Below, one piece after another: positions 17,659 through 27,359 of a DNA stretch of 38,331 bases. The translations under genes were made by a program, and so were the position numbers. Position 1 is the stretch's first letter; every line of letters starts with the position of its first letter. The stretch covers positions 1 through 38,331 of the forward strand of contig JAIXUG010000022.1 in the NCBI GenBank assembly GCA_027484105.1, given 5' to 3'. The DNA comes from Comamonadaceae bacterium. Its GTDB lineage: Bacteria; Pseudomonadota; Gammaproteobacteria; Burkholderiales; Burkholderiaceae_C. The notes below the pieces were generated by a model. The model saw only the letters and a program-made list of their open reading frames with translations, did not search any database and was not told the origin of the DNA.

Positions 17659-18432
17659 TCAGGCCCCGCAGCACTTTTTGAACTTTTTCCCGCTGCCGCA
17701 GCTGCACGCATCGTTGCGACCGGGTGTGGCTTCTTTGATGACTTGGGTCACACGCGGGCCGATGTTGCGCCAGATCTCGCGCAGGTCATACACCGCCCAC
17801 AGGGCTTCGCCATAGGCGTTCAGGCGCTCTTCGCTCACGCTGGGTGGGCCGTCTTCGGACAAGGCCGACATGGTGGGCACCGCGTCGTCGTCTTCGGTCA
17901 GGGCCACGATGGCTTCGAGTGACAGGTCGTGCCATTTGGCGGCGTCCTTGTCTTTGGGGGCCGCCCATTCTTCGGGCCAGTTTTCCACCGCGAACATGAA
18001 GCCCAATGCCCAGACTTGGGCAAAGGAGGGGATCTCGCTGTCTGCGATTTCTTCGCGCTCTTCGGGCGGCAGCGAGGCGATGGCGCCGCGCACGTCCATC
18101 ACTTCGGGCGCATAGGCCTTGTCGTCGTCCAGCGCTTCCACCGGGGTGTCCAGGGCCAGCTTGATTTCGTCAAAGCGGCGCTGCCACAAGGCCAGGAATT
18201 GCTGGCGCTGGGCGTCATCGGCAAAGCTGCCGCCTTCCTCTCCCTCGTCCACGCCCAGCAGCATGGGCAGCCATTCGGCATCGGGAATGGTGCGTCGGCA
18301 ACACACCAGCGCGGCCATGAAGCCCTCGCAAAACTCCCACTGCGGGGTTTCTTCAAACCGCTCGCGCAGGTCGTCCAGGATGTTGTCCAGGGTGTCAAAG
18401 TCTTCGGCTTGCAAGCCAGCGGTGGTGTTCAT
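17659..18432 (-). CDS. UPF0149/YecA-family protein with C-terminal SEC-C metal-binding motif
   Basis: This is a 257-residue acidic cytoplasmic protein. The N-terminal part has the YecA-like layout FCEGFMAALVCCRR and a later FAQVWALGFMFAVE segment. The C-terminus carries the SEC-C zinc motif CSCGSGKKFKKCC at the last 15 residues, as also found at the end of SecA. The exact role is not established, although SEC-C proteins of this type have been linked to ribosome or SecA-related quality control. It is transcribed toward the hydrolase at 16666-17637, with 21 bases between the two stops. Confidence 0.85.
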   Translation of the reverse strand: MNTTAGLQAEDFDTLDNILDDLRERFEETPQWEFCEGFMAALVCCRRTIPDAEWLPMLLGVDEGEEGGSFADDAQRQQFLALWQRRFDEIKLALDTPVEALDDDKAYAPEVMDVRGAIASLPPEEREEIADSEIPSFAQVWALGFMFAVENWPEEWAAPKDKDAAKWHDLSLEAIVALTEDDDAVPTMSALSEDGPPSVSEERLNAYGEALWAVYDLREIWRNIGPRVTQVIKEATPGRNDACSCGSGKKFKKCCGA

Positions 18433-18447
18433 GAGGTGTTCCTGAGG

Positions 18448-18879
18448 TCAGGCGGGGATTGTAGTGACCGGGTTCAGCGCCACGCCGCAGCGCGCCAGGC
18501 GCTTTTTCATGCACAGCACTTGAGCGTCTTTGCTGTGCAGGGCGGCGGTATGTTGCACGGCCAGGTCGATGAACTTTTGGTCGTCGGCGTCTTTGCAGGC
18601 GTAAGGGGCTTTGGGCGCGTCGGGCTGCAGCTGCGCATGGCGGTCAAAGTGCGCCAGCACGGCATCGGCGGGCAGGGCGCGGGCGGTCAAGCGCTTGGCG
18701 ATTTGCGGATAGGCCAGCACGCGGGCCAGCTCTTCGCGCATGGCGGCGGTGGCAATCCAAGCGCTGGTGCCCGCCTCGATATGGTTGCGCAAGGCGGCGG
18801 CTTGGGGTTCGTCAAACACCCACAGGTCGAGCACGATGTTGGTGTCGAGCACCCGCAGCATGGGGGCCGACAGGCTCAT
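18448..18879 (-). CDS. PIN-domain protein (putative toxin-antitoxin toxin component family)
   Basis: This 143-residue protein has the acidic PIN ribonuclease pattern: Asp12 in VLDTNIVLD, Glu50 in REELARVL, Asp99/Asp100 with Asp105 in CKDADDQKFIDLA, and Asp118 in HSKDAQVL. These residues would bind Mg/Mn for RNA cleavage. It is close to the family annotated as PIN toxin component. No antitoxin gene is adjacent. Its ATG overlaps the stop of the rRNA methyltransferase gene (ATGA), so a housekeeping role in RNA metabolism is also possible. Met7 (18861) is an alternative start. Confidence 0.8.
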   Translation of the reverse strand: MSLSAPMLRVLDTNIVLDLWVFDEPQAAALRNHIEAGTSAWIATAAMREELARVLAYPQIAKRLTARALPADAVLAHFDRHAQLQPDAPKAPYACKDADDQKFIDLAVQHTAALHSKDAQVLCMKKRLARCGVALNPVTTIPA

Positions 18880-20180
18880 GGTGCAGGCGTTCCCGCAGCC
18901 CCCGGTGAGTCAGGGGCAGGTTCTGTGGCGGTGCGCTTCAAGCTGCCTTTGACCATGTCAAAGCGGAACAAGCGGCATTCGATGGGGCCGTTCCACATGG
19001 GCACGCGGCGCGATTCTTTGAGGCGCATCTTGCCGGGCAGCTTCAGGTCGGGCGTGAGCATCCAGGCGCTCCAGCCGCTGTAGTTTTTCTTCCAGTGGCT
19101 GGCCAGTTGGGCAAAGAAGTCACCGCCGTCGTCGGTCTGGGCGGTTTCGCGGTGGTGGCTTTGGTTGGCTGCGCGAGAGCTGGCCAGCGCACCAGGCTGG
19201 AAGCTGTCACGCCCCCGGCCCGCCACACCGGCTGCCGCAATGCGCTCGCCATAAGGCGGGTTGAGCAGCATGACGCCAGGTGTTTCGCAAGGGGGCATGC
19301 GCTGCAGGGCGTCGCCACCCCGGAACTCGATCACGCCCGAGACGCCTGCGCGTTCGGCGTTGCGCTCGGCAAAGTCGACCATGCGAAAGGCCACATCGCT
19401 GCCAAAAACAGGCGCGGTGGGTTCGTGTTCCAGGTCGCGGGCCTCTTCGATCAGGCCCTGCCAGACGTGGTTCTGAAAGGGCAGCAATTTTTCAAAGCCA
19501 AAGCGCCGCTGCAAACCGGGCGCGATGCCGCAAGCGATTTGCGCCGCTTCGATGGGGATGGTGCCGCTGCCGCAGCAGGGGTCGTACAGGGGCACGGTGG
19601 CGTCCCAACCGCTGGCCGCGATCATGGCCGCAGCCAGGGTTTCCTTGAGCGGTGCGTCGCCCTTGTCGGTGCGCCAGCCGCGCTTGAACAAAGGCTCGCC
19701 CGAGGTGTCGATGTACAGCGTGAGGGTTTCGGGCGTGAGGTGGGCGTAGATGCGCACATCGGGCCAGCTGGTGTCCACATTGGGGCGCTCGCCGCGCTTG
19801 GCGCGGAAGCGGTCGGCCACCGCGTCTTTGATCTTGAGGGCCGCAAAGTTCAGGCTGGTCAGCGGGCTGTGTTGCGCCGTGATGTCGACCTTGAAGCTTT
19901 GTTTGGGGGTGAACCAGATTTCCCAGGCCACCTCGCTGGCGGCGTTATACAGGTCGTTTTCGTTGCGGTAATCGGTGACTGACAGCTGCACCAGAACGCG
20001 CTGCGTCAGGCGGCTGTGCAGGTTGATGCGCATCGCATCGCGCCAGGAGGCGCGGGCCATCACGCCGCCCCGGCCGGTCATGAGGTCGTGACCCGTGAGG
20101 CCGGTGATGGCGTGCACCTCGTCGGCCAAAAAGCCCTCAACGCCCGCGGCGCAGGGCATGAACAGGTTCAATGAATTCAC
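18876..20180 (-). CDS. rlmL: THUMP-domain class I SAM-dependent RNA methyltransferase, RlmL-like
   Basis: This is a 434-residue protein. An N-terminal THUMP domain (about 40-160) is followed by the methyltransferase domain. The SAM-binding motif YDPCCGSGTIPIEAA lies near 199-213 and the catalytic NPPYGER near 308-314. In E. coli the homologous half of RlmKL methylates G2445 of 23S rRNA to m2G; this protein corresponds to the RlmL half only. The GTG at 20180 is preferred because it preserves the usual LNLFMPCAAGVE N-terminus and GAGAG lies about ten bases upstream. ATG 20159 is an alternative. The C-terminal tail after about 400 is Pro/Ala-rich and not conserved. Confidence 0.85.
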   Translation of the reverse strand: MNSLNLFMPCAAGVEGFLADEVHAITGLTGHDLMTGRGGVMARASWRDAMRINLHSRLTQRVLVQLSVTDYRNENDLYNAASEVAWEIWFTPKQSFKVDITAQHSPLTSLNFAALKIKDAVADRFRAKRGERPNVDTSWPDVRIYAHLTPETLTLYIDTSGEPLFKRGWRTDKGDAPLKETLAAAMIAASGWDATVPLYDPCCGSGTIPIEAAQIACGIAPGLQRRFGFEKLLPFQNHVWQGLIEEARDLEHEPTAPVFGSDVAFRMVDFAERNAERAGVSGVIEFRGGDALQRMPPCETPGVMLLNPPYGERIAAAGVAGRGRDSFQPGALASSRAANQSHHRETAQTDDGGDFFAQLASHWKKNYSGWSAWMLTPDLKLPGKMRLKESRRVPMWNGPIECRLFRFDMVKGSLKRTATEPAPDSPGAAGTPAP

Positions 20181-20190
20181 TCAAATACTC

Positions 20191-21732
20191 TCAAAGGGTT
20201 TTGCGCAAGTTCGCAGGCGCGATCTTCAGCGCTTCGCGGTACTTGGCCACCGTGCGGCGCGCGCAGTCGATGCCTTGCTCTTTCAGCATCTCCGAAATTT
20301 GGTTGTCTGACAGCGGCTTGGCGGGCTTTTCGGCGGCCACGAATTGCTTGATCAGCGCGCGCACCGCCGTGCTCGATGCGGCGCTGCCGCTGTCGGTGCC
20401 CAGGCCCGAGCCAAAGAAATACTTCAGCTCAAAAGTGCCTTGCGGCGTGGCCATGTATTTGGCGGTGGTCACGCGGCTGATGGTGGACTCGTGCATGCCC
20501 AACTCGTCGGCGATCTCGCGCAGCACCAGCGGGCGCATGGCTAGCGGGCCGTGCGTGAAAAAGTTTTTTTGCCGCTCGACGATGGCCGTGGACACGCGCA
20601 AGATGGTGTCAAAGCGCTGCTGGATGTTCTTGATGAACCAGCGCGCTTCTTGCAGGCGCTGCTGCAAGCCCGCATGGTTGTCGCCCTTGCCGCCGCGCAA
20701 GGCATTGGCATAGATGTCGTGCACGCGCAGCTTGGGCATCACATCGGGGTTGAGCTGGATGCGGAATTTGGGCGTGCCCGTTTTGCTGGTGTTGATGACC
20801 AGCACGTCGGGGATGATGACGTTTTGCTCGGCCTGCACAAAGGGTCGGCCGGGTTTGGGCTCGAGTCGGCCGATGAAGGAGATGGCGGCTTTGACCACGG
20901 CCTCGTCCAGGCCGCAGGCCACCGCCAGGCGCTTGAAGTCGCGTTTGGCCAGCATCTCCAGCGGTTGGGCGCAGATGGCCAAAGCGGCTTGTGCCACCGC
21001 GTCTTCGGGGTCGTCTTTCAGCCAGGCTTTGATCTGGATGCGCAAGCACTCGGCCAGGTCGCGCGCGCCCACACCCACGGGTTCGAGCGATTGCAGCAAG
21101 CCCAGCGCCACCGTGAAGCGGTGCACCAACTCGTCGAGTTGTTCAAAATCGTCGCTGCCCGCCAGGCTGGCGGCCAACTCGGGGAGGGTGTCGGTCAGGT
21201 AGCCGTCGTCGTTGAGTGACTCGATCAAAAAGCGCAGCGCCGCGCGGTCCACCTCGGACAGGCGCAGCGACAATGCTTGGCGGTGCAAGAAGTCGGTGAG
21301 TGAGCCAGCGCTGCGTGCCAGGTCCACCGCATCGGCGGTGTCATCGCCCGAGTTTTGGCGGGCCGGGGCATCACCCCCCCATTCGCTGTCGTCGGCGCGC
21401 ATGTCCACGCTGCCATCGCCATCCCAGCTCTCGGCCACATCGGTCACGGCTTCGTCGCGGGTTTCGCTGGCACTGTCTTCGCTGCTGCTGGAGGTGCTGG
21501 CGCTTTCACTGACCCGGTCGCCCAGACTGACGTGGGTGTCGGCCTGGTCCAGACCGAAAGCCTCGGCGGTCGCTTCTTCTTCGGCGCGTTCCAAAAACGG
21601 GTTCTCGTCCAGCATCTGGTCAACTTCTTGTGACAGCTCCAGCGTGGACAGTTGCAGCAGGCGGATCGATTGTTGCAACTGGGGCGTGAGCGCCAGGTGC
21701 TGGGACATGCGAAGCGACAGACCGGGTTTCAT
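20191..21732 (-). CDS. rpoN: RNA polymerase sigma-54 factor
   Basis: This 513-residue sigma-54 has the N-terminal activator-interacting region MKPGLSLRMSQHLALTPQLQ at 1-20, a long acidic linker, a core-binding domain, and the C-terminal DNA-binding domain. The diagnostic RpoN box ARRTVAKYRE lies close to the C-terminus. It directs transcription from -24/-12 promoters and needs enhancer-binding ATPases. The gene follows lptB by 37 bases, the conserved lptA-lptB-rpoN order of proteobacteria. Confidence 0.97.
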   Translation of the reverse strand: MKPGLSLRMSQHLALTPQLQQSIRLLQLSTLELSQEVDQMLDENPFLERAEEEATAEAFGLDQADTHVSLGDRVSESASTSSSSEDSASETRDEAVTDVAESWDGDGSVDMRADDSEWGGDAPARQNSGDDTADAVDLARSAGSLTDFLHRQALSLRLSEVDRAALRFLIESLNDDGYLTDTLPELAASLAGSDDFEQLDELVHRFTVALGLLQSLEPVGVGARDLAECLRIQIKAWLKDDPEDAVAQAALAICAQPLEMLAKRDFKRLAVACGLDEAVVKAAISFIGRLEPKPGRPFVQAEQNVIIPDVLVINTSKTGTPKFRIQLNPDVMPKLRVHDIYANALRGGKGDNHAGLQQRLQEARWFIKNIQQRFDTILRVSTAIVERQKNFFTHGPLAMRPLVLREIADELGMHESTISRVTTAKYMATPQGTFELKYFFGSGLGTDSGSAASSTAVRALIKQFVAAEKPAKPLSDNQISEMLKEQGIDCARRTVAKYREALKIAPANLRKTL

Positions 21733-21769
21733 GGCCGTGCCTTCGGTTCGGGGATGCAGGCGGTGCTCA

Positions 21770-22528
21770 TCACATCCTGAAGTGTTCGCCCAGGTACACC
21801 CGACGTACCTCGGGGTTGACCACGATCTCGTCGGGCGTGCCTTCGGCCAACACACGTCCTTCACTGATGATGTAAGCGTGGTCGCAAATGCCCAGGGTTT
21901 CGCGCACATTGTGGTCGGTGATCAGCACACCAATGCCGCGTTCTTTGAGAAAGGCAATGATGCGCTGGATTTCAATCACCGCGATCGGGTCGATGCCGGC
22001 AAAGGGCTCGTCCAGCAAAATGAAACGCGGGTCGGTCGCAAGAGCGCGTGCAATCTCCACGCGGCGGCGCTCACCGCCTGACAGGGCCACCGAGGGCGAG
22101 TCGCGCAAGTGTTCTACCCGCAAGTCGGCCAGCAGTTCGCTCAGGCGCTTTTCCACCTCTGCACTGCTCAGGGCCTGGCCTTGCGCATCGGTTTGCAGCT
22201 CCAAAATGGCCCGCACGTTGTCGGCCACCGACAGCTTGCGGAAGATCGACGCTTCTTGGGGCAGGTAAGACAAGCCCATGCGCGAGCGCTTGTGGATGGG
22301 CATACGCGTCACGTCCTGACCGTCGATCAGGATCTGTCCGCCATCGGCCCTCACCAAGCCCACGATCATGTAAAACGAAGTGGTTTTGCCCGCGCCGTTG
22401 GGACCCAACAGGCCCACCACCTCACCCTTGTCCACTTGCACCGACACGTCGTGCACCACTTTGCGACTGCCATAGGCTTTTTGGAGGTGATGGGCCTCCA
22501 AGCGGCTTTTGTGGTCGCCTGGGCTCAT
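21770..22528 (-). CDS. lptB: LPS export ABC transporter ATP-binding protein LptB
   Basis: This is a 252-residue ABC ATPase. Walker [10 protein letters not shown] is at 42-50, the Q-loop in YLPQEAS, the signature LSGGERRR, Walker [13 protein letters not shown], and the H-loop in [10 protein letters not shown]. It powers lipopolysaccharide extraction from the inner membrane together with LptF/LptG/LptC. It overlaps the lptA stop by four bases (ATGA). Confidence 0.96.
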   Translation of the reverse strand: MSPGDHKSRLEAHHLQKAYGSRKVVHDVSVQVDKGEVVGLLGPNGAGKTTSFYMIVGLVRADGGQILIDGQDVTRMPIHKRSRMGLSYLPQEASIFRKLSVADNVRAILELQTDAQGQALSSAEVEKRLSELLADLRVEHLRDSPSVALSGGERRRVEIARALATDPRFILLDEPFAGIDPIAVIEIQRIIAFLKERGIGVLITDHNVRETLGICDHAYIISEGRVLAEGTPDEIVVNPEVRRVYLGEHFRM

Positions 22529-23151
22529 GGCTTTTGGCTGGGCGCCGTGCCCGGGCTGGTGCGCAATGTGGGGGTCATCGCAGGCGGGGTGGTGTCAGCG
22601 GTTTTGGCGCGCGGCACCAAAGTGGCACGTACGCGGCGCTCAGCCGACTGGCTGGGCTGGCCGTCCACCGTCACCACTTCGGTGGTGTTGTTGAACAAGA
22701 TGGTGTGGCCTTGCAGTTGGTTGGCCACTTCGGTGCCGCGCAAGATGCGCACCTCGGCACGGCGAATCAGGGTCACGATGTCGGCTTGGTTGTCGTAGGT
22801 GACTTCCTCGGCTTCGCCTTCGGTGAATTCGTTGAGGCCCTCACGCTTTTGCCTGAAAAAAACGCGCTCGTTGGGGGCCGCCCACAGCTTGGCCACTTGC
22901 CTGCCTTGACTGTCTTGCTGCACTTCCATCCGGGCCGCACGCAAGATCAGTGTACCCTTGGTGGCCAACACCTTGCCTGTGAATTGGGTCAGCAACTTGG
23001 CCTCGTCGTGGCGCATGCTGTCGGCTTCGATCTGCATGGGTTTGTCACGGTCGGCTTTTTCTGCAAAGCACGGCCAGGCCATCAGGCTGATGCACAGCGC
23101 CAAAATGACCTTTTGAGGTACAGGCAGGTGGGCGAGTTGGATGAAGGGCAT
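22525..23151 (-). CDS. lptA: Lipopolysaccharide transport periplasmic protein LptA
   Basis: This 208-residue exported protein has a signal peptide ending near residue 30 (WPCFA, then EKAD) and an OstA/LptA beta-jellyroll core, with [11 protein letters not shown] at the start and repeated beta strands such as [19 protein letters not shown]. The C-terminal tail after about 175 is Pro/Thr-rich. It forms the periplasmic bridge for LPS. The partner lptC, often directly upstream, is not found here; dsbA lies upstream instead, separated by a terminator. Confidence 0.93.
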   Translation of the reverse strand: MPFIQLAHLPVPQKVILALCISLMAWPCFAEKADRDKPMQIEADSMRHDEAKLLTQFTGKVLATKGTLILRAARMEVQQDSQGRQVAKLWAAPNERVFFRQKREGLNEFTEGEAEEVTYDNQADIVTLIRRAEVRILRGTEVANQLQGHTILFNNTTEVVTVDGQPSQSAERRVRATLVPRAKTADTTPPAMTPTLRTSPGTAPSQKP

Positions 23152-23229
23152 GAATCTTGCTGTTTATTGCGACATTGTAGGTGCAAGTCATGCCCGTTCT
23201 TTGCACCGGACAGGCCCATGAGCGTCCGA

Positions 23230-23262
23230 AAAATAAAAAACCCGCCAGCCTGGGGGCGGGCG
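23230..23262 (-). terminator. Rho-independent terminator after dsbA
   Basis: Read on the minus strand, CCCGCC and GGCGGG form a G+C-rich stem (plus-strand 23241-23260), followed by TTTTTTATTTTT (plus-strand 23229-23240). It lies 46 bases after the dsbA stop and separates the argS-SPOR-dsbA unit from lptA-lptB-rpoN. Confidence 0.8.
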
Positions 23263-23307
23263 GGTGGTGCGCAGTTTGGGGAGCGCCGAGCGCCCCGGGG
23301 CTGCGGC

Positions 23308-23949
23308 TCAGCGTCCTTGGCGGGTTTGGGCAATGAGGGACTCGGCCACTTTGAGGGCGCGGTCCATATTGCCCGCCAGGGTGCCGTCGATGTAATAGCG
23401 ACCCGCCACCCCCAAAGAAGGCACACCCTCAATCTTGAAGTCGTTTTGCAATTGAACAGCCCTCTTGGCTTTGGCTGCGACGCCAAAGGATTTGTAGGTT
23501 TCGGCAAACTTGACTTTGTCGATGCCTTGTTTTTCAGCCCAGGCCTGCACAGTGGCGTCGCTGTTGAGCATGAGTTTTTCGCCGTGGATGGCGGTGAACA
23601 CGCGGATGTGCATTTTTTCGACCAGGTTCATGGCCTCCAGCGTGTAGTACAGGCGCTGCTGGGGCACAAAGTCTTCGCGGAAAGCCACGGGGACGCGGCG
23701 CACCACCACGTCTTTGGGGGCGTTCTTGACCCATTGCTCAAAAGCGGGCTCAAAGGCATTGCAGTGGGGGCAGCTGTACCAAAAAAACTCGAGCACTTCG
23801 ATCTTGCCCGTGCCAGCTTCGGTGGCCACCGGACGCTCCAGGGTGATGTAGTCTTTGCCGGAGCGGAAGGCTTGCTGGGCCCAGGCAGATGCGTTGCCAA
23901 GCCAGGCGGCCATGGACAACATGACGGTGGAAAAGAGACGACGTTTCAT
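23308..23949 (-). CDS. dsbA: Thiol:disulfide interchange protein DsbA
   Basis: This is a 213-residue periplasmic thioredoxin-fold oxidase. The signal peptide is residues 1-24 (cleavage after SAWA), the active site Cys60-Pro-His-Cys63 is in FFWYSCPHC, and the cis-Pro loop is in EGVPSLGV. It inserts disulfides into exported proteins. It follows the SPOR gene by 29 bases on the same strand. Confidence 0.93.
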   Translation of the reverse strand: MKRRLFSTVMLSMAAWLGNASAWAQQAFRSGKDYITLERPVATEAGTGKIEVLEFFWYSCPHCNAFEPAFEQWVKNAPKDVVVRRVPVAFREDFVPQQRLYYTLEAMNLVEKMHIRVFTAIHGEKLMLNSDATVQAWAEKQGIDKVKFAETYKSFGVAAKAKRAVQLQNDFKIEGVPSLGVAGRYYIDGTLAGNMDRALKVAESLIAQTRQGR

Positions 23950-23978
23950 GATGGCTCCCTGAGTAAAGTGGGTGAAGG

Positions 23979-24605
23979 TCAGCGCTGCACGCGAACCAAG
24001 GTGTTTTCGATGCCATTGGCTTCGAGCTGAACACGAATGCGCTCGGCCACGTTTTTGTCACTGAACGGGCCCATGCGGACCCGGTACACCATGCGGCCAG
24101 CCTGGTCGCGCTCGGACACTTTGGCGTCCAGACCCAACATGGCCAGCTTGGCTTTCTGGGCGTCGGCATCGGCGCTGGTGCGGAAAGCGCCAGCTTGCAC
24201 GAGGTAGTCAAAGGGGTCGGCCGCATCGGGCGGCGCCGCGCTGGTGCTCAGGCCTGTCTTGTTTTTGGCCAGATCGCCCAGGGGGTCTGCGGTCACCGCA
24301 GGGCGGGGCACGGCTTTGGCCGCGTCGGCCGCAGCGGCGGGGGTGTCGGCGGCTGGCTGGCTGGCATTGGGCGCCACAGGCTGCTCGGCTGGGGCCTTGG
24401 GCTGCAACACGCTGTTGGGGTTCCAGTCCTTGTTCTTTTCGTTTTCCTGCGCGTCCTGCGCGTTGGTGCGGGGCTGATTTTTGTTGGAAAACGGCGTAGG
24501 GACCTTGGTCACATAAATCGCCACGCCCAAGGCCACGCCCAACCCCAAGACCAAGCCGAGGATGAAGCCCAAAAAAGTTCCGCCACGTTGGCTTATCAGT
24601 TGCAT
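23979..24605 (-). CDS. SPOR-domain membrane protein
   Basis: This 208-residue protein has a short cytoplasmic N-terminus, one transmembrane helix (FLGFILGLVLGLGVALGVAI, about 12-31), a long Ala/Pro-rich periplasmic linker, and a C-terminal SPOR domain from about 133 to the end (YLVQAGAFRTSADADAQKAK, RVRMGPF). SPOR domains bind denuded septal peptidoglycan, as in FtsN and DedD. ATG 24605 is chosen. A GTG at 24620 overlaps the argS stop (GTGA) and would add five residues. Confidence 0.88.
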   Translation of the reverse strand: MQLISQRGGTFLGFILGLVLGLGVALGVAIYVTKVPTPFSNKNQPRTNAQDAQENEKNKDWNPNSVLQPKAPAEQPVAPNASQPAADTPAAAADAAKAVPRPAVTADPLGDLAKNKTGLSTSAAPPDAADPFDYLVQAGAFRTSADADAQKAKLAMLGLDAKVSERDQAGRMVYRVRMGPFSDKNVAERIRVQLEANGIENTLVRVQR

Positions 24606-24616
24606 GACCCGTCCAT

Positions 24617-26326
24617 TCACATTTTTTGTGGTGCAGAAACGCCCAACACCTTCAGGCCATTGCGCAGCACCTGCGCTGTGGCGGCCACCAGGGCCAGACG
24701 CGCTTTTTTCACGCCCTCATCGTCCACCAGGATGCGCTCGGCATCGTAGTAGCTGTGGTACAGCGAAGCCAGCTCGCGCAAGTAGAAGGTCACGTCATGC
24801 GGGGCGAAGTCGGTGGCGGCCGAGGTCAGCATCTCGGGGTACTTGGCCAGGGCCAGCATCAGCGCATGGGCCTGTGGGCTTTGCAGCGGCGACAGGTCGG
24901 TGTGGGCCAGTGTGGCGGTGTCGCCACCGTCTTTTTCTTTCCAGGCGGCCAACACCGAGCAGATGCGGGCGTGGGCGTATTGCACGTAATACACCGGGTT
25001 GTCGTTGTTTTGCGCCAGCGCCAGGTCGATGTCAAAGATGTATTCGGTGTCCGGCTTGCGCGAGAGCAGGAAGAAACGCACAGCGTCCTTGCTGGTCCAC
25101 TCGATCAGGTCGCGCAGCGTGACGTAGCTGCCCGCGCGCTTGGAGATCTTGACTTCTTCGCCGCCACGCATGACGCGCACCATGGTGTGCAGCACATAGT
25201 CGGGGTAGCCCTCGGGAATGCCAACGCCCGCCGCTTGCAGGCCCGCACGAACGCGGGCGATGGTGCCGTGGTGGTCGGTGCCCTGGATGTTCACCACACG
25301 GCCAAAGCCGCGCTCCCACTTGGTGATGTGGTAAGCCACATCGGGCACAAAGTAGGTGTAAGTGCCGTCGCCCTTGCGCATGACACGGTCTTTGTCGTCG
25401 CCGTAGTCGGTGGATTTGAGCCAGAGTGCACCGTCTTGCTCGTAGGTCTTGCCCGCTTCACGCAGCTTTTGCACTGCCGCATCGACCTTGCCGCTGGTGT
25501 ACAGGCTCGACTCCAGGTAGTAGTTGTCAAATTGGACGTCAAAGGCCTTCAAGTCCAGGTCTTGTTCGTGGCGCAAATAGGCCACGGCGAACTGGCGCAT
25601 GCCGTCCAGGTCGTTCACATCGCCGCTGGCGGTGAATTCGCGGTCGTCCGACTTGACGGTTTTCTTGGCCAAAAAGTCTTGGGCGATGTCCTGGATGTAG
25701 TCGCCGTTGTAAAAGGCTTTGCTCTCGGGGTTTTCAGGGTCGATGGGCCAGCCATCGTCGCCAGGCTTGACGCCACGGGCACGCATCTGCGTGCTCTTGG
25801 CCAGGGTGGAAATTTGAACCCCTGCATCGTTGTAATAAAACTCGCGGTAGACCTGCTGGCCTTGCGTGGCGAGCAAATTGCAAATCGCGTCGCCCAAAGC
25901 GGCCTGGCGGCCATGGCCCACATGCAGCGGGCCGGTGGGGTTGGCCGAGACAAACTCGACCAGCACTTTGTCGGTCTTGGCGGCTTGATCGCCAAAGCAC
26001 TCGGCCGCTTGCAGCACTTCGTGCACCACGGCCTGCTTGGCCGCGTCTTTGAGGCGGATGTTGATGAAGCCGGGCCCGGCGATCTCGATGGCATCCACCC
26101 AGCGCTCAAAAGCCGGGGTGCTCAGCAAGGCGTTGCGCAGGGTTTCAGAGAGCTGCCGTGGGTTTTGCTTGAGGGCCTTGGCCAGCTGCATCGCGGCGGT
26201 GCAGGCCAAGTCGCCGTGGGCCGCCACTTTGGGTGATTCGAAGGCCGCACGCGCACCGGCGCCGGCTTGGAGTTTTTCCAGCTCAGCGGCCAGGGCTGTG
26301 AGCAAATGTTGTTTGGCAGAAAGCAT
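24617..26326 (-). CDS. argS: Arginyl-tRNA synthetase
   Basis: This is a 569-residue class I aminoacyl-tRNA synthetase. The N-terminal Arg-tRNA recognition domain covers about 1-100, and the HIGH-type motif HVGH is in [21 protein letters not shown]-like element is in [15 protein letters not shown], and the C-terminal anticodon-binding helical domain contains [15 protein letters not shown]. The start is ATG 26326, giving [10 protein letters not shown]; upstream codons in frame are not family-like. Confidence 0.96.
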   Translation of the reverse strand: MLSAKQHLLTALAAELEKLQAGAGARAAFESPKVAAHGDLACTAAMQLAKALKQNPRQLSETLRNALLSTPAFERWVDAIEIAGPGFINIRLKDAAKQAVVHEVLQAAECFGDQAAKTDKVLVEFVSANPTGPLHVGHGRQAALGDAICNLLATQGQQVYREFYYNDAGVQISTLAKSTQMRARGVKPGDDGWPIDPENPESKAFYNGDYIQDIAQDFLAKKTVKSDDREFTASGDVNDLDGMRQFAVAYLRHEQDLDLKAFDVQFDNYYLESSLYTSGKVDAAVQKLREAGKTYEQDGALWLKSTDYGDDKDRVMRKGDGTYTYFVPDVAYHITKWERGFGRVVNIQGTDHHGTIARVRAGLQAAGVGIPEGYPDYVLHTMVRVMRGGEEVKISKRAGSYVTLRDLIEWTSKDAVRFFLLSRKPDTEYIFDIDLALAQNNDNPVYYVQYAHARICSVLAAWKEKDGGDTATLAHTDLSPLQSPQAHALMLALAKYPEMLTSAATDFAPHDVTFYLRELASLYHSYYDAERILVDDEGVKKARLALVAATAQVLRNGLKVLGVSAPQKM

Positions 26327-26395
26327 AGGGTGCGATTTTACGGGCTGCACCTTCAAGCAGGCGGTGGCGCAGCGCACGGCCGTGCGCATTCGGGG

Positions 26396-27322
26396 TCAAT
26401 GCTCGGACGACTGCCAGTAGCCGGGCTGTGCGTAATGGTGTTTGAGGTGGTCGATCCACAAGCGCACCCGCAGCGGCAGGTGTTTGCGCTGGGGAAACAC
26501 CACAAAAATGCCGTTCGGCGGTGCGGCAAAGTCTTCCAGCACGGCCACCAATTGGCCCGAACGGATTTCGCTTTCCACTTCCCAGGTGCTGCGCCAGGCA
26601 ATGCCGAACCCGGCCAGGCACCAGTCGTGCAGCACCTGTCCGTCCGAGCAGTCCAGAGGCCCCCCGGGGCGCAGGTGAACCACGTCGTGGCCGCCCTCGC
26701 TCGTATTTCGAAAAGCCCAACCCCGGGTTTGCGAGGCGTCGCTCGACAGCGTCAGGCAGTCGTGCTGCAGCAAGTCCGACGGTTGCAGGGGTGTGCCGCG
26801 TCGGGCCAGATAAGCCGGGGTGGCCACGCACAGGCGGCGGTTGTCGGCCAGGCGCACACTGACCAAAGACGAATCGGGCAGATCGCCCACCCGCACCGCG
26901 CAATCAAAGCCCTCGGCAGCCAGGTCCACCACCCGGTCGCTCAAGTTCAGCGACATCGACACATCGGGGTGCAGCTCGCGAAAGCGCGGCACCAGCGGGG
27001 CCACATGGCGGCGGCCAAAGCCGGCCGGGGCCGTGATGCGCAAATGGCCGCTGGCCTTGACACCGCCGGCCGACACGCTGGCTTCGGCATTGGCCACATC
27101 GGAGAGCAAGCGCTGACAATCTTCCAGAAAAGCGCTGCCTTCGTGCGTGAGAGTGATGCGCCGTGTGGTGCGCACCAGCAGTTTGACGCCCAGGTTTTCT
27201 TCCAGCGCATCGAGCCGTCGCCCAATGATGGCCGGGGCCACACCCTCGGCCCGCGCGGCGGCGGTCAGGCTGCCTTTGGTCGCGACAGCGACGAAGGTTT
27301 CGAAGGCTTTGAGCTTGTCCAT
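26396..27322 (-). CDS. LysR-family transcriptional regulator
   Basis: This 308-residue regulator has an N-terminal winged helix (LKAFETFVAVATKGSLTAAA, residues 4-23, then GRRLDALEENLGVKLLVRTTR) and a C-terminal effector domain starting near 90. The LysR subtype resembles AaeR/CrgA-like proteins often linked to aromatic or redox control. It lies 37 bases downstream of the lyase gene on the same strand. No target is obvious from position. Confidence 0.88.
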   Translation of the reverse strand: MDKLKAFETFVAVATKGSLTAAARAEGVAPAIIGRRLDALEENLGVKLLVRTTRRITLTHEGSAFLEDCQRLLSDVANAEASVSAGGVKASGHLRITAPAGFGRRHVAPLVPRFRELHPDVSMSLNLSDRVVDLAAEGFDCAVRVGDLPDSSLVSVRLADNRRLCVATPAYLARRGTPLQPSDLLQHDCLTLSSDASQTRGWAFRNTSEGGHDVVHLRPGGPLDCSDGQVLHDWCLAGFGIAWRSTWEVESEIRSGQLVAVLEDFAAPPNGIFVVFPQRKHLPLRVRLWIDHLKHHYAQPGYWQSSEH

Positions 27323-27359
27323 GTGGCCCGATTATGCGGGTCCAGGTTTGGAATCGCCG

